A program made the translations under genes and the position numbers. The notes beneath the pieces were generated by a model, which had not been told where the DNA came from, ran no database searches, and saw nothing but the letters and a program-made list of their open reading frames with translations. A DNA stretch of 5,870 nt from JAQGHR01 sp031411935 (GTDB taxonomy: Bacteria > Planctomycetota > Planctomycetia > Isosphaerales > Isosphaeraceae), in the NCBI GenBank assembly GCA_031411935.1, contig JANOBY010000704.1, forward strand, positions 1 through 5,870. The letters are read 5' to 3'. This document shows, in pieces, positions 1 to 5,771 of the stretch. How positions within the stretch are numbered: the first letter of the stretch is position 1; every line of letters starts with the position of its first letter.

Positions 1-1093
1 CCTCGACGAACCGCTGCCGGAGCGGATGCTCGAGACCGAGGATCGTGTCCATCGGCCAGCGGTCCGCGAGCGCCTGCAACCGAGGCTTCTGCGACGGGCT
101 CGCCGTGAGCAGGGGGACGGCCGGACCGACCTTCGTGACCATCACGTCGCGAAGGAACTCCAGGGCCCCCGTCAAGAGGTCGGCCGGCTGCACGCCCGAC
201 AGCGACGAGGTCTCGACCACGGTCCACACCCTCGCCAGGTCGCGATCGGCCAGGCTCTCCAGCAGGTCGAGCACGCGGTCATCGGGGGCGATGCCCAGGG
301 CCCGGTGCACGGACTCGCCGGTCAGGGCGTTCTCGCCGTAGGAGAGCATCTGCTCGAGCAGAGACTGGGCGTCGCGCATGGACCCCCCGGCGCGGCGGGC
401 GATGGTGGCCAGGGCGTCGGAGTCGGCGCTCACGCGCTCCTTGCGGCAGATCTCGGCCAGGGTCGAGACGATCTGCTCGGGCGTGATCCCGGCGAAGTCG
501 TACCGCTGGCAGCGCGACAGGACGGTGATCGGGATCTTGTTCGGCTCGGTCGTGGCGAAGAAGAACTTCACGTGCTCGGGCGGCTCCTCCAGGGTCTTCA
601 ACAGCGCGTTGAAGGCCCCGGTCGAGAGCATGTGGACCTCGTCGATGTAATAGACCTTGAACCGGGCGCGGCTGGGGCGCAGGCCGGCGTTCTGGCGAAG
701 CTCGCGCACGGCCTCCACGCCGTTGTTGCTCGCCCCGTCGATCTCGATCACGTCCACGTCCTGCCCCACGGAGATCGCCTGGCAGATGTCGCAGACGTTG
801 CACGGGGTGACGGTCGGGCCGGTGGCGCAGTTCAGGCACTTGGCGAAGATCCGCGCGATCGACGTCTTGCCCACCCCGCGCGTGCCGCTGAAGAGGTAGG
901 CGTGCGTCACGCGGTTCATGCTCACCGCATTGCGCAGGGCCTGGACCACGTGATCCTGCCCCACCACGTCCTCGAACGTCTGGGGGCGATAGCGGCGGGC
1001 CACGACCGTGTATCCGCCGTCGTCGGCCCTCGCCGGCACGGGCGAAGGGGGGGCACCGTCGCCGTCTTCCTTGACCGCCTGATTCCTCGCCAC
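1..1093 (-). CDS. dnaX: DNA polymerase III subunit gamma/tau, N-terminal part (3' end beyond window)
   Basis: This is the clamp-loader ATPase subunit of the replicative polymerase, which loads the beta clamp on DNA. The visible 364 codons hold the full AAA+ core. The conserved start region VARRYRPQTFEDVVGQ lies near residue 33. Walker A is GTRGVGKT (residues 70-77, Lys76). Four zinc-binding cysteines (C89, C98, C101, C104) keep the 9-3-3 spacing of E. coli DnaX. Walker B is DEVH (151-154), the arginine-finger motif is SRC (193-195), and sensor 2 is GSMRDAQS (237-244). The clamp-loader domain III begins after about residue 250. The tau-specific C terminus and any programmed frameshift site lie outside the window. 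I chose the GTG at 1093 because GAGGG sits 6 bases upstream and the family starts just before VARRYRP. The frame stays open upstream to an ATG at 1342 with its own GGAGG, but those 83 codons have visibly weaker G/C third-position bias and look noncoding. Identity is certain; the start is probable. Confidence 0.96.
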   Translation of the reverse strand, partial: MARNQAVKEDGDGAPPSPVPARADDGGYTVVARRYRPQTFEDVVGQDHVVQALRNAVSMNRVTHAYLFSGTRGVGKTSIARIFAKCLNCATGPTVTPCNVCDICQAISVGQDVDVIEIDGASNNGVEAVRELRQNAGLRPSRARFKVYYIDEVHMLSTGAFNALLKTLEEPPEHVKFFFATTEPNKIPITVLSRCQRYDFAGITPEQIVSTLAEICRKERVSADSDALATIARRAGGSMRDAQSLLEQMLSYGENALTGESVHRALGIAPDDRVLDLLESLADRDLARVWTVVETSSLSGVQPADLLTGALEFLRDVMVTKVGPAVPLLTASPSQKPRLQALADRWPMDTILGLEHPLRQRFVE

Positions 1094-1408
1094 GATGGAC
1101 CCTCGAAGATCAGCTCGAACCCGCCGGTAAAGATCCGTCCACGAACTCTGGGCATTGTCGGACAAGCCCCGGAGTCCCGCAAGTCCAACCTCCCGTTCCG
1201 CGACGACCTCGCCCGACCCCGCAGGGACCTCGGGAGGTGGGCCGCACCTCCCCCTCGATCGGCTTGCACGGGGGGGAAGGCCTCGATATCTTGACGCCCC
1301 GACGAGGGGGTCGGCGGCGGAGATCGGCGGTCCGGAGGCCATGGATCGCCTCCAGGGCCATTCGCGTCACTCCCTTTCTCGCCTTCTACGGAGAGCCGCC
1401 CTCGGGGC
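1094..1408. other. Spacer upstream of dnaX
   Basis: These 315 bases lie between the stop of the membrane-protein gene and the dnaX GTG, both on the minus strand. I see no convincing gene and no clear -35/-10 pair. Two short inverted repeats are present. One is GGAGGC (1334-1339) with GCCTCC (1348-1353), loop 8. The other is GAC-CCCC (1293-1295 and 1297-1300) with GGGGGTC (1306-1312), which has a one-base bulge. Neither is followed by a T run on either strand, so they are weak terminator candidates for the upstream gene. The dnaX frame is open throughout from an ATG at 1342. Confidence 0.5.
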
Positions 1409-1852
1409 CTAAACCGGCTCCGTGAGGTATTGCCGCAGGCAGGCCCACCAGCCCAGGACGAGCGCGATCAGCCCGAGCACGATCGCGCCTCGGGGCAGGT
1501 TCCCCGGCTCCACACGATAGGCGAGGAGCGACACGATCACCGCGGCCACGGCGCAGGCCCAGAACGCCATCTCGGGCACCTTCCACCACGCCGTGAACAC
1601 CATGTTGGCCGAGGTCTCCGAGCCCGTGATCTGGGCCCAGCCCGTGATGTGGGTGGGGCCCGGGGCTTCGCCTCGCTCGGTGTGGGGCATCACGTTCAAG
1701 AGCGAGCTCAGGCAGAACAGGCTCACGGCGATCCCGACCAGGGCCAGGGCCGAGGCGTACATGACCGGCCTCCGCCAGAGGTGGCGGTGGTTCGGGTCGA
1801 GGAATCCCCTGGGCGAATGCCGATCGCGCTGCTTCATCCGAACGATACGCAT
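1409..1852 (-). CDS. Hypothetical small membrane protein, three predicted TM helices
   Basis: I do not recognise the family. From the ATG at 1852 the protein has 147 residues. The N-terminal 30 residues are basic and hydrophilic (many Arg and His), then come three hydrophobic stretches at about 30-52, 93-112 and 121-139. A polar, Gly/Thr-rich loop of about 40 residues joins the first two, and a short linker joins the last two. By the positive-inside rule the basic N terminus is probably cytoplasmic, which would put the 53-92 loop outside the cytoplasm. I chose the ATG at 1852 because GGAG lies 9 bases upstream. Other in-frame ATGs at 1837, 1867 and 1894 lack a better ribosome site, and the frame is open up to an ATG at 2020. 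Third positions are strongly G/C, which supports real coding. The gene sits alone between an oxidoreductase and dnaX on the same strand, with gaps of about 196 and 315 bases, so it is probably its own transcript. No catalytic motif or signal cleavage site is evident. Confidence 0.72.
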   Translation of the reverse strand: MRIVRMKQRDRHSPRGFLDPNHRHLWRRPVMYASALALVGIAVSLFCLSSLLNVMPHTERGEAPGPTHITGWAQITGSETSANMVFTAWWKVPEMAFWACAVAAVIVSLLAYRVEPGNLPRGAIVLGLIALVLGWWACLRQYLTEPV

Positions 1853-2013
1853 CCGAGGCGTCTCCATCGACGTCGTTGTGAGAGGGTGCGACATGGCACG
1901 CGAACAGGATAGGTCCAGTTTACCGAATCGTCGTCGTGTCCTCCCGCGCAAAGGGATAAGTTGAGCCCTTTTCGCCGATCCAGGGCGCCGATCCTCCTCC
2001 CGCGTGGGGCGGA

Positions 2014-2042
2014 CCGGCACCCGGGATCATTGCGCGTGCCGG
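2014..2042 (-). terminator. Possible hairpin after the oxidoreductase gene
   Basis: CCGGCAC (2014-2020) pairs perfectly with GTGCCGG (2036-2042) around a 15-base loop. It begins 6 bases beyond the stop codon of the minus-strand oxidoreductase gene. The position suits a transcript end, but the loop is long and no T run follows on the minus strand, so it is not a canonical intrinsic terminator. Confidence 0.25.
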
Positions 2043-2048
2043 CCGGTT

Positions 2049-3038
2049 TCAGACCGTGACCACGATCTTGCCGACCTGCTGGTTCGACTCCATGAAGCGG
2101 TGGGCCTCGACGATCTGGTCGAGCGGGAAGGTCTTGGCGATGATCGGTTTGAGCGAGCCGTCGGCCAGCCCCTCGTTCACGAATTGCTTGCCCTTCTCCA
2201 GGCGGGCGGGGTCGCCGGTGATCTCCATGAGCACGTATCCGCGCATCGTGAGCCACTGGCTCAGGACCGCCATGGGGGGCAGGGAGATCGGCTCGGGGCT
2301 CAGGGCCCCGTAGAGGAAGAGCGTGCCGAGGTGCGCCGTGGCCTCGGCGAGCTTGGCGAACGTGGGGCCGCCCACGGGGTCGAACACCACGCGGGCCCCC
2401 TTGCCCCCGGTGATCTTGCGGATCTCGGCCACGAGGTCCTGCTCCTCGGTCGCGATCACATGGGCCGCCCCGGCGTCGAGGATCGCCTGGCGCTTCGAGT
2501 TCCCCCTCGTGAGGGCGATCGGCGTGGCCCCGACCCGGTTGGCGATCTGGATCGCCGCGAGCCCCACGCTGCTCGAAGCGGCGGGGATCACCACCGCGTC
2601 CCCCTTCGTGAGCCCGGCGATGTCGATGAGGGCTCCGTAGGCCGTCAGATATTGCATCCAGATCGACGCCGCTTGCTCCCACGACAGGCTCGCCGGATGA
2701 TGGGCCACCGCATGCACGGGCGCGTTGGCCACGTCGGCATACATGCCATACTGGTTCAGCGAGAAGGCCGGGATGGTGCTCACCGGGTCCCCCACGGCGA
2801 AGCCCTGGACGTCGGGCCCGATCGCGCTCACGGTCCCCGCGGCCTCGTATCCGTTGCGGGCCGGCAGGCTGGGCGGCTCCAGATATTGCCCCAGGCGGAA
2901 CATGGCCTCGGCGCGGTTCAGGCCGATCGCCTTGACCCGGACCTGCACCTCTCCCTTGCCGGGGGGCGGCACGTCCATCTCCTCGATTTTGAGGACCTCG
3001 GGGCCGCCGGTCTCGTGGAAGCGTACGACGCGAGCCAT
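2049..3038 (-). CDS. Zinc-independent MDR oxidoreductase (quinone oxidoreductase-like)
   Basis: This 329-residue protein belongs to the medium-chain dehydrogenase/reductase superfamily and resembles NADPH:quinone reductases. An N-terminal GroES-like domain (about 1-120) carries the GYEAAGTV signature at 63-70. A Rossmann nucleotide-binding domain (about 121-265) has AASSSVG at 153-159 in place of the common GGVG-type loop. After the second strand, TRGNSKR (177-183) supplies basic and hydroxyl side chains that usually favour NADPH over NADH. FDPVGG is at 219-224. The Cys clusters of zinc alcohol dehydrogenases are absent, so zinc-independent chemistry (reduction of quinones or activated enones) is likely; the substrate cannot be told. 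The length is normal. The ATG at 3038 is preceded by AAGGAG (3047-3052) with an 8-base gap, which fixes the start. The gene is divergent from the PfkB kinase and probably transcribed alone. Confidence 0.9.
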   Translation of the reverse strand: MARVVRFHETGGPEVLKIEEMDVPPPGKGEVQVRVKAIGLNRAEAMFRLGQYLEPPSLPARNGYEAAGTVSAIGPDVQGFAVGDPVSTIPAFSLNQYGMYADVANAPVHAVAHHPASLSWEQAASIWMQYLTAYGALIDIAGLTKGDAVVIPAASSSVGLAAIQIANRVGATPIALTRGNSKRQAILDAGAAHVIATEEQDLVAEIRKITGGKGARVVFDPVGGPTFAKLAEATAHLGTLFLYGALSPEPISLPPMAVLSQWLTMRGYVLMEITGDPARLEKGKQFVNEGLADGSLKPIIAKTFPLDQIVEAHRFMESNQQVGKIVVTV

Positions 3039-3085
3039 GCCGTGATCTCCTTCGGGTGATCGATCGGTTCCTCGGTAGCCCAGCC

Positions 3086-3091
3086 ATTCTA
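3086..3091 (-). promoter_or_regulatory. Candidate -10 element for the oxidoreductase gene
   Basis: Read on the minus strand the hexamer is TAGAAT, matching TATAAT at five of six positions, about 48 bases upstream of the ATG. No good -35 hexamer stands 16-18 bases further upstream. The call rests on one hexamer and its position in the divergent spacer. Confidence 0.3.
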
Positions 3092-3239
3092 CACCGGAGT
3101 CGAACCCGACGGGCCGGTCCCTCGGCGGTCGGGTGCGATCGGGAAGCCTCGGGGACCGCCCCAATCCGGGCCCGGACTTGCCGGTCTCGGTTCGACGGCT
3201 CAGGGCCCGACCTCGCCGACCAACCTTGTCGGACCCGTC

Positions 3240-3268
3240 TTGCCCGCGAGTGCCCGTGCCGCTAGTCT
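3240..3268 (+). promoter_or_regulatory. Weak candidate sigma-70-type promoter for the PfkB gene
   Basis: TTGCCC (3240-3245) and TAGTCT (3263-3268) are separated by 17 bases, the ideal spacing. They match the consensus hexamers at only four and three of six positions. The implied leader before the GTG at 3331 would be about 55 bases. In GC-rich DNA such a match can occur by chance. Confidence 0.25.
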
Positions 3269-3330
3269 CGGCGGCTGGACGGCCCGCGAGGGGCCCTCTG
3301 CCGACCCGTTTGTCCTCCAGGGAACGATCC

Positions 3331-4323
3331 GTGAATCTGCCCGAACCCGCGCGTGAAGAGGATCCTGGGCCCGCGACCGTGGTCTGCGCGGGGGTCGTGG
3401 TGGCCGACCATCTGTCGATGCCGATCAGCCATCTGCCGGCCTCGGGCGAGCTGGTCATGGCCGATGCGCTGATCCTGAACATCGGCGGGTGTGCCTCGAA
3501 CGTGGCGCTCGGGCTGGCCCGGCTCGGCGTGAAGAGCTCGGTGTGCGGGCGGGTGGGCAATGACACCTTCGGGCGGTTCGTGGCCGAGGAGCTTGCCGCC
3601 GGGGGCGTGGACGGCCGGGGCCTGGCGATCGACCCCGAGCGGGCCACGAGCCAGTCGCTGATCATCAACGTGAAGGGGCAGGATCGCCGGTTCATCCACA
3701 CCTTCGGGGCCAACCGCGGGCTCTCGGTCGCCGACCTCGAGGCCGCGATCACGCCCGAGACCCGCGTCCTCTATGTGGGGGGCTACCTGATCCTGCCGAG
3801 CCTCGACCCGGCCGAGCTGGGCGACCTGTTCGGCCGGATGCGCGAGCGCGGGGTGGTCACCGTGCTCGACGTGGCCACGCCCGGCCCGGGCGACTATCTG
3901 CCCGCCCTGCGGCCGGTCCTGCCGTACACCGAGGTGTTCCTGCCCAACTCCGACGAGGCCCTGCTGATCCTGGGCGAGCCCGACCCGGTGCGGCAGGCCG
4001 AGAGGTTCCACGAGCTGGGGGCTCGCCGCGTGGTCGTCACGCGCGGGGAGCACGGCGTGGTCGCCGTGTCGAGCAAGCTGCGGGCCCGCCTGGGCACGTT
4101 CCCCGTCGAGTTCGTGGACGCCACCGGCGGGGGCGACGCCTTCGACGCCGGGTACATCGCGGGGCTGCTCGACGGCCGGGACGAGCTCGGATGCCTCACG
4201 CTCGCCAGCGCCGTCGGCGCGAGCTGCGTCCGCGCCGTGGGCACCACGGCCGGGGTCTTCAACCGGGCCCAGGCCGAGAGCTTCCTCGCCGCGAACCAGC
4301 TGAGGGTCGAGACCTTCGGCTGA
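3331..4323 (+). CDS. PfkB-family carbohydrate/nucleoside kinase
   Basis: This 330-residue protein belongs to the ribokinase/PfkB family, which uses ATP to phosphorylate a sugar, sugar phosphate or nucleoside in the cytoplasm. The first family signature, with GGCASNVALGLARLG, is at 52-66 and is followed by GRVGNDTFGRF. NSDE at 206-209 fits the conserved NxxE motif involved in Mg/ATP handling. The C-terminal signature DATGGGDAFDAG starts at residue 263, with Asp269 the predicted catalytic base. The anion-hole motif reads GGGD rather than the commoner GAGD. The first 20 or so residues, rich in Pro and Glu, precede the first beta strand (VVCAGVVVADHL). I chose the GTG at 3331 because AGGGA (3319-3323) lies 7 bases upstream and the fold begins soon after. 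The frame is open further upstream to an ATG at 3133, but that extension is Arg/Pro-rich and would overlap the promoter spacer. The substrate cannot be assigned: no sugar-pathway neighbour is present. Confidence 0.92.
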   Translation: MNLPEPAREEDPGPATVVCAGVVVADHLSMPISHLPASGELVMADALILNIGGCASNVALGLARLGVKSSVCGRVGNDTFGRFVAEELAAGGVDGRGLAIDPERATSQSLIINVKGQDRRFIHTFGANRGLSVADLEAAITPETRVLYVGGYLILPSLDPAELGDLFGRMRERGVVTVLDVATPGPGDYLPALRPVLPYTEVFLPNSDEALLILGEPDPVRQAERFHELGARRVVVTRGEHGVVAVSSKLRARLGTFPVEFVDATGGGDAFDAGYIAGLLDGRDELGCLTLASAVGASCVRAVGTTAGVFNRAQAESFLAANQLRVETFG

Positions 4324-4453
4324 GGCCGTTGGTCGCATCCGGGGGTGCTCGTCGGCTTCCTCGGGGGGCGCCCTCGCTCGTGAGGATCGGCCCTACGGGG
4401 GCAAAGCGTCACGGCATGGGGATGGACTCCCGTCGCGACGAACCCCGGTCAAA

Positions 4454-4466
4454 TGGGTTCGTTCTG
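4454..4466 (+). repeat. Dispersed copy of the TGGGTTCGTTYTG core
   Basis: TGGGTTCGTTCTG occurs here and, one base longer, at 4619-4632. The T-tract form TTGGGTTCGTTTTG occurs twice at 4496-4520. This copy and the last tandem copy are both followed by CCTCC. Its 3' half also forms a perfect 6-bp hairpin: GTTCTG (4461-4466), loop CCTC, CAGAAC (4471-4476). Confidence 0.6.
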
Positions 4467-4486
4467 CCTCCAGAACCCCTGAAATT

Positions 4487-4519
4487 GGCTTCGTTTTGGG
4501 TTCGTTTTGGGTTCGTTTT
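4487..4519 (+). repeat. Three tandem 11-bp repeats with phased T tracts
   Basis: The units are GGCTTCGTTTT (4487-4497), GGGTTCGTTTT (4498-4508) and GGGTTCGTTTT (4509-4519). The first differs at one base and the other two are identical. Each carries a T4 run, so three T tracts recur every 11 bases, close to one helical turn. On the minus strand the array would read as Asn-Glu-Pro-Lys/Lys-Arg-Thr-Gln-type peptide, which I recall from spurious hypothetical proteins in planctomycete annotations. I regard the minus-strand frame here (4393-4653) as noncoding. Confidence 0.75.
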
Positions 4520-4618
4520 GCCTCCGGCCCCCCTTTCGGCTGGCCCAGACGGCGAGACTTAAATCCTTTCCCGAATGCGACATTCGCAGGATCGGCCCTC
4601 GCAAGCCGGGCGGCCCAG

Positions 4619-4632
4619 TTGGGTTCGTTCTG
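4619..4632 (+). repeat. Second dispersed copy, TTGGGTTCGTTCTG
   Basis: This 14-mer shares 13 of 14 bases with the TTGGGTTCGTTTTG units about 110 bases upstream, and 13 bases exactly with the copy at 4454-4466. It is in the same orientation and is followed by AT-richer sequence (AAATTCACATTTT). Between the copies lies a 6-bp hairpin, CGAATG (4572-4577) with CATTCG (4581-4586). Confidence 0.6.
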
Positions 4633-4667
4633 CAAATTCACATTTTCGCGCACCCTGGGCCCCGTCC

Positions 4668-4691
4668 CGGTCGTCGGGCCGTGCCCGACCG
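4668..4691. repeat. Short GC-rich hairpin
   Basis: TCGGGC (4674-4679) pairs with GCCCGA (4683-4688) around the loop CGT. After a three-base bulge (4671-4673), CGG (4668-4670) pairs with CCG (4689-4691). No T run follows, so there is no sign of terminator function. It lies about 345 bases after the PfkB stop and may be chance in GC-rich DNA. Confidence 0.35.
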
Positions 4692-4806
4692 CGGATCCTG
4701 ATTGTCAATGAGCCCGGGCGGTGCTCGAAGCCCCCACGCCTCCCGATACTATCGCGTCGACGAAGGCCCGCGATCGCCGACAGAGCGGGCCGATCCCCGG
4801 AATCCC

Positions 4807-5022
4807 TCAAGATGGCCTGACAGGTTCCGCGAAGAAATCCCGATCGCCCGGCCCGCCGGTCGCGATGATCAGGATGCCGCACCCTTCGTCATCCCAGACC
4901 GTGGTAAAAGTGCCAGTTCATTTGAGTCGGAGCGTAAAATTGAACTGACACCATTTACCCTCTCCCGTCGGTCCCATCAGGATCTCCCGTGGTATGCAAA
5001 GTTCCACCTGCTTCTGAGACGT
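4807..5022 (-). pseudogene. Possible gene remnant interrupted by the inverted repeat
   Basis: On the minus strand one frame reads 34 codons from just after a TAG (5023-5025), hits a TGA at 4918-4920, then reads 36 more codons to a TGA at 4807-4809. The downstream part (including VWDDEGCGILIIATGGPG and ending in FFAEPVRPS) looks protein-like, with mainly G/C third positions. The interrupting TGA lies inside the inverted repeat. That element spans exactly 19 codons in this frame, so removing it would keep the frame. No start codon with a ribosome site is evident and I recognise no family. It may be the 3' remnant of a decayed gene or a chance open frame. Confidence 0.25.
4903..4959. repeat. 57-bp imperfect inverted repeat (REP- or MITE-like)
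   Basis: The left arm, GGTAAAAGTGCCAGTTCA (4903-4920), is nearly the reverse complement of the right arm, TGAACTGACACCATTTACC (4941-4959). Pairing is 4903-4908 with 4954-4959, then 4910-4912 with 4949-4951, then 4914-4920 with 4941-4947. Two mismatches and one bulged C interrupt it. The 20-base spacer holds GAGTCGGAGCG. Matched outer ends (GGTAAA...TTTACC) and a compact size resemble palindromic units moved in trans by REP-associated Y1 transposases, or a small MITE. No transposase is present in the window. No target-site duplication is clear at the outer edges. Confidence 0.7.
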
Positions 5023-5078
5023 CTACCCAACGCCTCCGTCCAAGGAGGATTTACATAGGCTGAGGATCGCCCGGCGGG

Positions 5079-5084
5079 TAGAAT
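5079..5084 (+). promoter_or_regulatory. Candidate -10 element for the DUF1990 gene
   Basis: TAGAAT matches TATAAT at five of six positions and lies about 70 bases before the start codon. It is the same hexamer proposed for the oxidoreductase gene. No convincing -35 hexamer stands 16-18 bases upstream, so the call is tentative. Confidence 0.25.
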
Positions 5085-5152
5085 CTCGTGGCATGGATCC
5101 CGCTGGCAAACCGCGGCACGCCCGCAGGATTTGAGACGGATGTAGCGTCACA

Positions 5153-5749
5153 ATGGTGTCACTCCGAAGACCAGGCGACGAGACCCTCCGACGATTCCTG
5201 GCCGATCAATCGCATAGGGCCTTCACCTACACGCACGTCGGGGCGAGCGCGGGGGCTCCGCCCTCGGGCTACGTGGTCGATCGGACCAGCGTGGTTCTCG
5301 GCGAAGGCGAGGGCGTGTTTCTCGCCGCGAAGGCCGCGGTCCAACGGTGGGATCCCTTCCGCACGGGCTGGATCGAGGCCTGGCCGGCCGGGACCCCGAT
5401 CCGTCCGGGTGAAACCGTGGCGATCCTCGCGCGAACCATGGGCCTGTGGTGGGTCAACGCTTGCCGGATCGTCCACGTGGTCGAGGAGTCGGGCCCGGTC
5501 GTGCGTTCCGGATTCGCTTACGGGAGCCTGCCCGATCACGCGGCGAGCGGCGAGGAGCGATTCGTGGTCGAGTGGGATCGTTCCGAGAATCGCGTGACTT
5601 ACCGGATCGTGGCCTTCTCACGGCCGAATCACCTCCTCGCCAGGGTGGGCTATCCCCTGATGCGTCGCACCCAGAAGCGATTCGGGCGGGACTCGGCCGC
5701 GGCCATGGTCCGCGCGGTCCGGTCCTCGGCCGGCACGCCGGTCGAATGA
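5153..5749 (+). CDS. DUF1990 (UPF0548) family protein
   Basis: This 198-residue protein matches the DUF1990/UPF0548 family, found in bacteria and plants; its biochemical role is not established to my knowledge. Hallmarks in order are: YTHVGA at 26-31, a GY(V)VD stretch at 39-43, LGEGEGVF at 49-56, GWIE at 72-75, PGETVAILAR at 85-94, GLWWVNACRIV at 97-107, GFAYGSLPDH at 120-129, SGEERFVVEW at 132-141, and AFSRPNHLLARVGYPL at 154-169. The last part, through QKRF, is the usual C-terminal helix. There is no signal peptide or membrane segment, so it is probably cytoplasmic. The ATG at 5153 is the best start: a TGA at 5132-5134 closes the frame upstream and the N-terminal residues fit the family. 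The ribosome site is weak (ACGGA about 12 bases upstream). GTG at 5156 is an alternative. The gene is monocistronic and ends 22 bases from the convergent tag gene. Confidence 0.92.
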   Translation: MVSLRRPGDETLRRFLADQSHRAFTYTHVGASAGAPPSGYVVDRTSVVLGEGEGVFLAAKAAVQRWDPFRTGWIEAWPAGTPIRPGETVAILARTMGLWWVNACRIVHVVEESGPVVRSGFAYGSLPDHAASGEERFVVEWDRSENRVTYRIVAFSRPNHLLARVGYPLMRRTQKRFGRDSAAAMVRAVRSSAGTPVE

Positions 5750-5771
5750 CCCGGCCGGGGCTCTCGCCTGC

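Larger units (their letters stand above)
4324..5152. other. Repeat-rich spacer without an intact gene
   Basis: These 829 bases separate the PfkB gene from the DUF1990 gene, both on the plus strand. No frame has convincing codon bias over a gene-length stretch. The region is locally AT-richer than its neighbours around 4450-4520, 4615-4650 and 4900-4960, and those are the places where the repeats described separately fall. Several frames stay open simply because the DNA is GC-rich. There is no obvious intrinsic terminator after the PfkB stop codon. An isolated AAGGAGGA at 5042-5049 is followed by stop codons, not a start. Confidence 0.7.

Noticed and set aside
26..1294. Long plus-strand open frame opposite dnaX
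   Set aside because: It is antisense to a certain dnaX gene; its Arg/Gly/His/Val-rich, domain-free product is typical of a high-GC shadow frame.
1293..1312. GC-rich hairpin as a terminator after the membrane-protein gene
   Set aside because: The stem is bulged and no T run follows on the minus strand, so it is mentioned only in the spacer entry.
3262..4338. Minus-strand 358-codon frame opposite the PfkB gene
   Set aside because: It fully overlaps a well-supported kinase; the product is low-complexity with no recognisable motif.
4431..4440. Perfect 10-base palindrome CGTCGCGACG
   Set aside because: It is short, lacks a loop and is expected by chance in GC-rich DNA; nothing around it suggests an operator.
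4393..4653. Minus-strand 86-codon frame with repeated Asn-Glu-Pro and Lys-Arg-Thr peptides
   Set aside because: The peptide pattern comes from translating the 11-bp and dispersed DNA repeats; there is no ribosome site or coding bias.
5042..5049. Perfect-looking Shine-Dalgarno AAGGAGGA
   Set aside because: No ATG, GTG or TTG lies at a usable distance, and TAG and TGA follow at once; it is too far from the DUF1990 start at 5153.
5093..5134. Thirteen-codon upstream frame before the DUF1990 gene
   Set aside because: It has an ATG and a stop but no ribosome site and no leader-peptide features such as runs of one regulatory amino acid.
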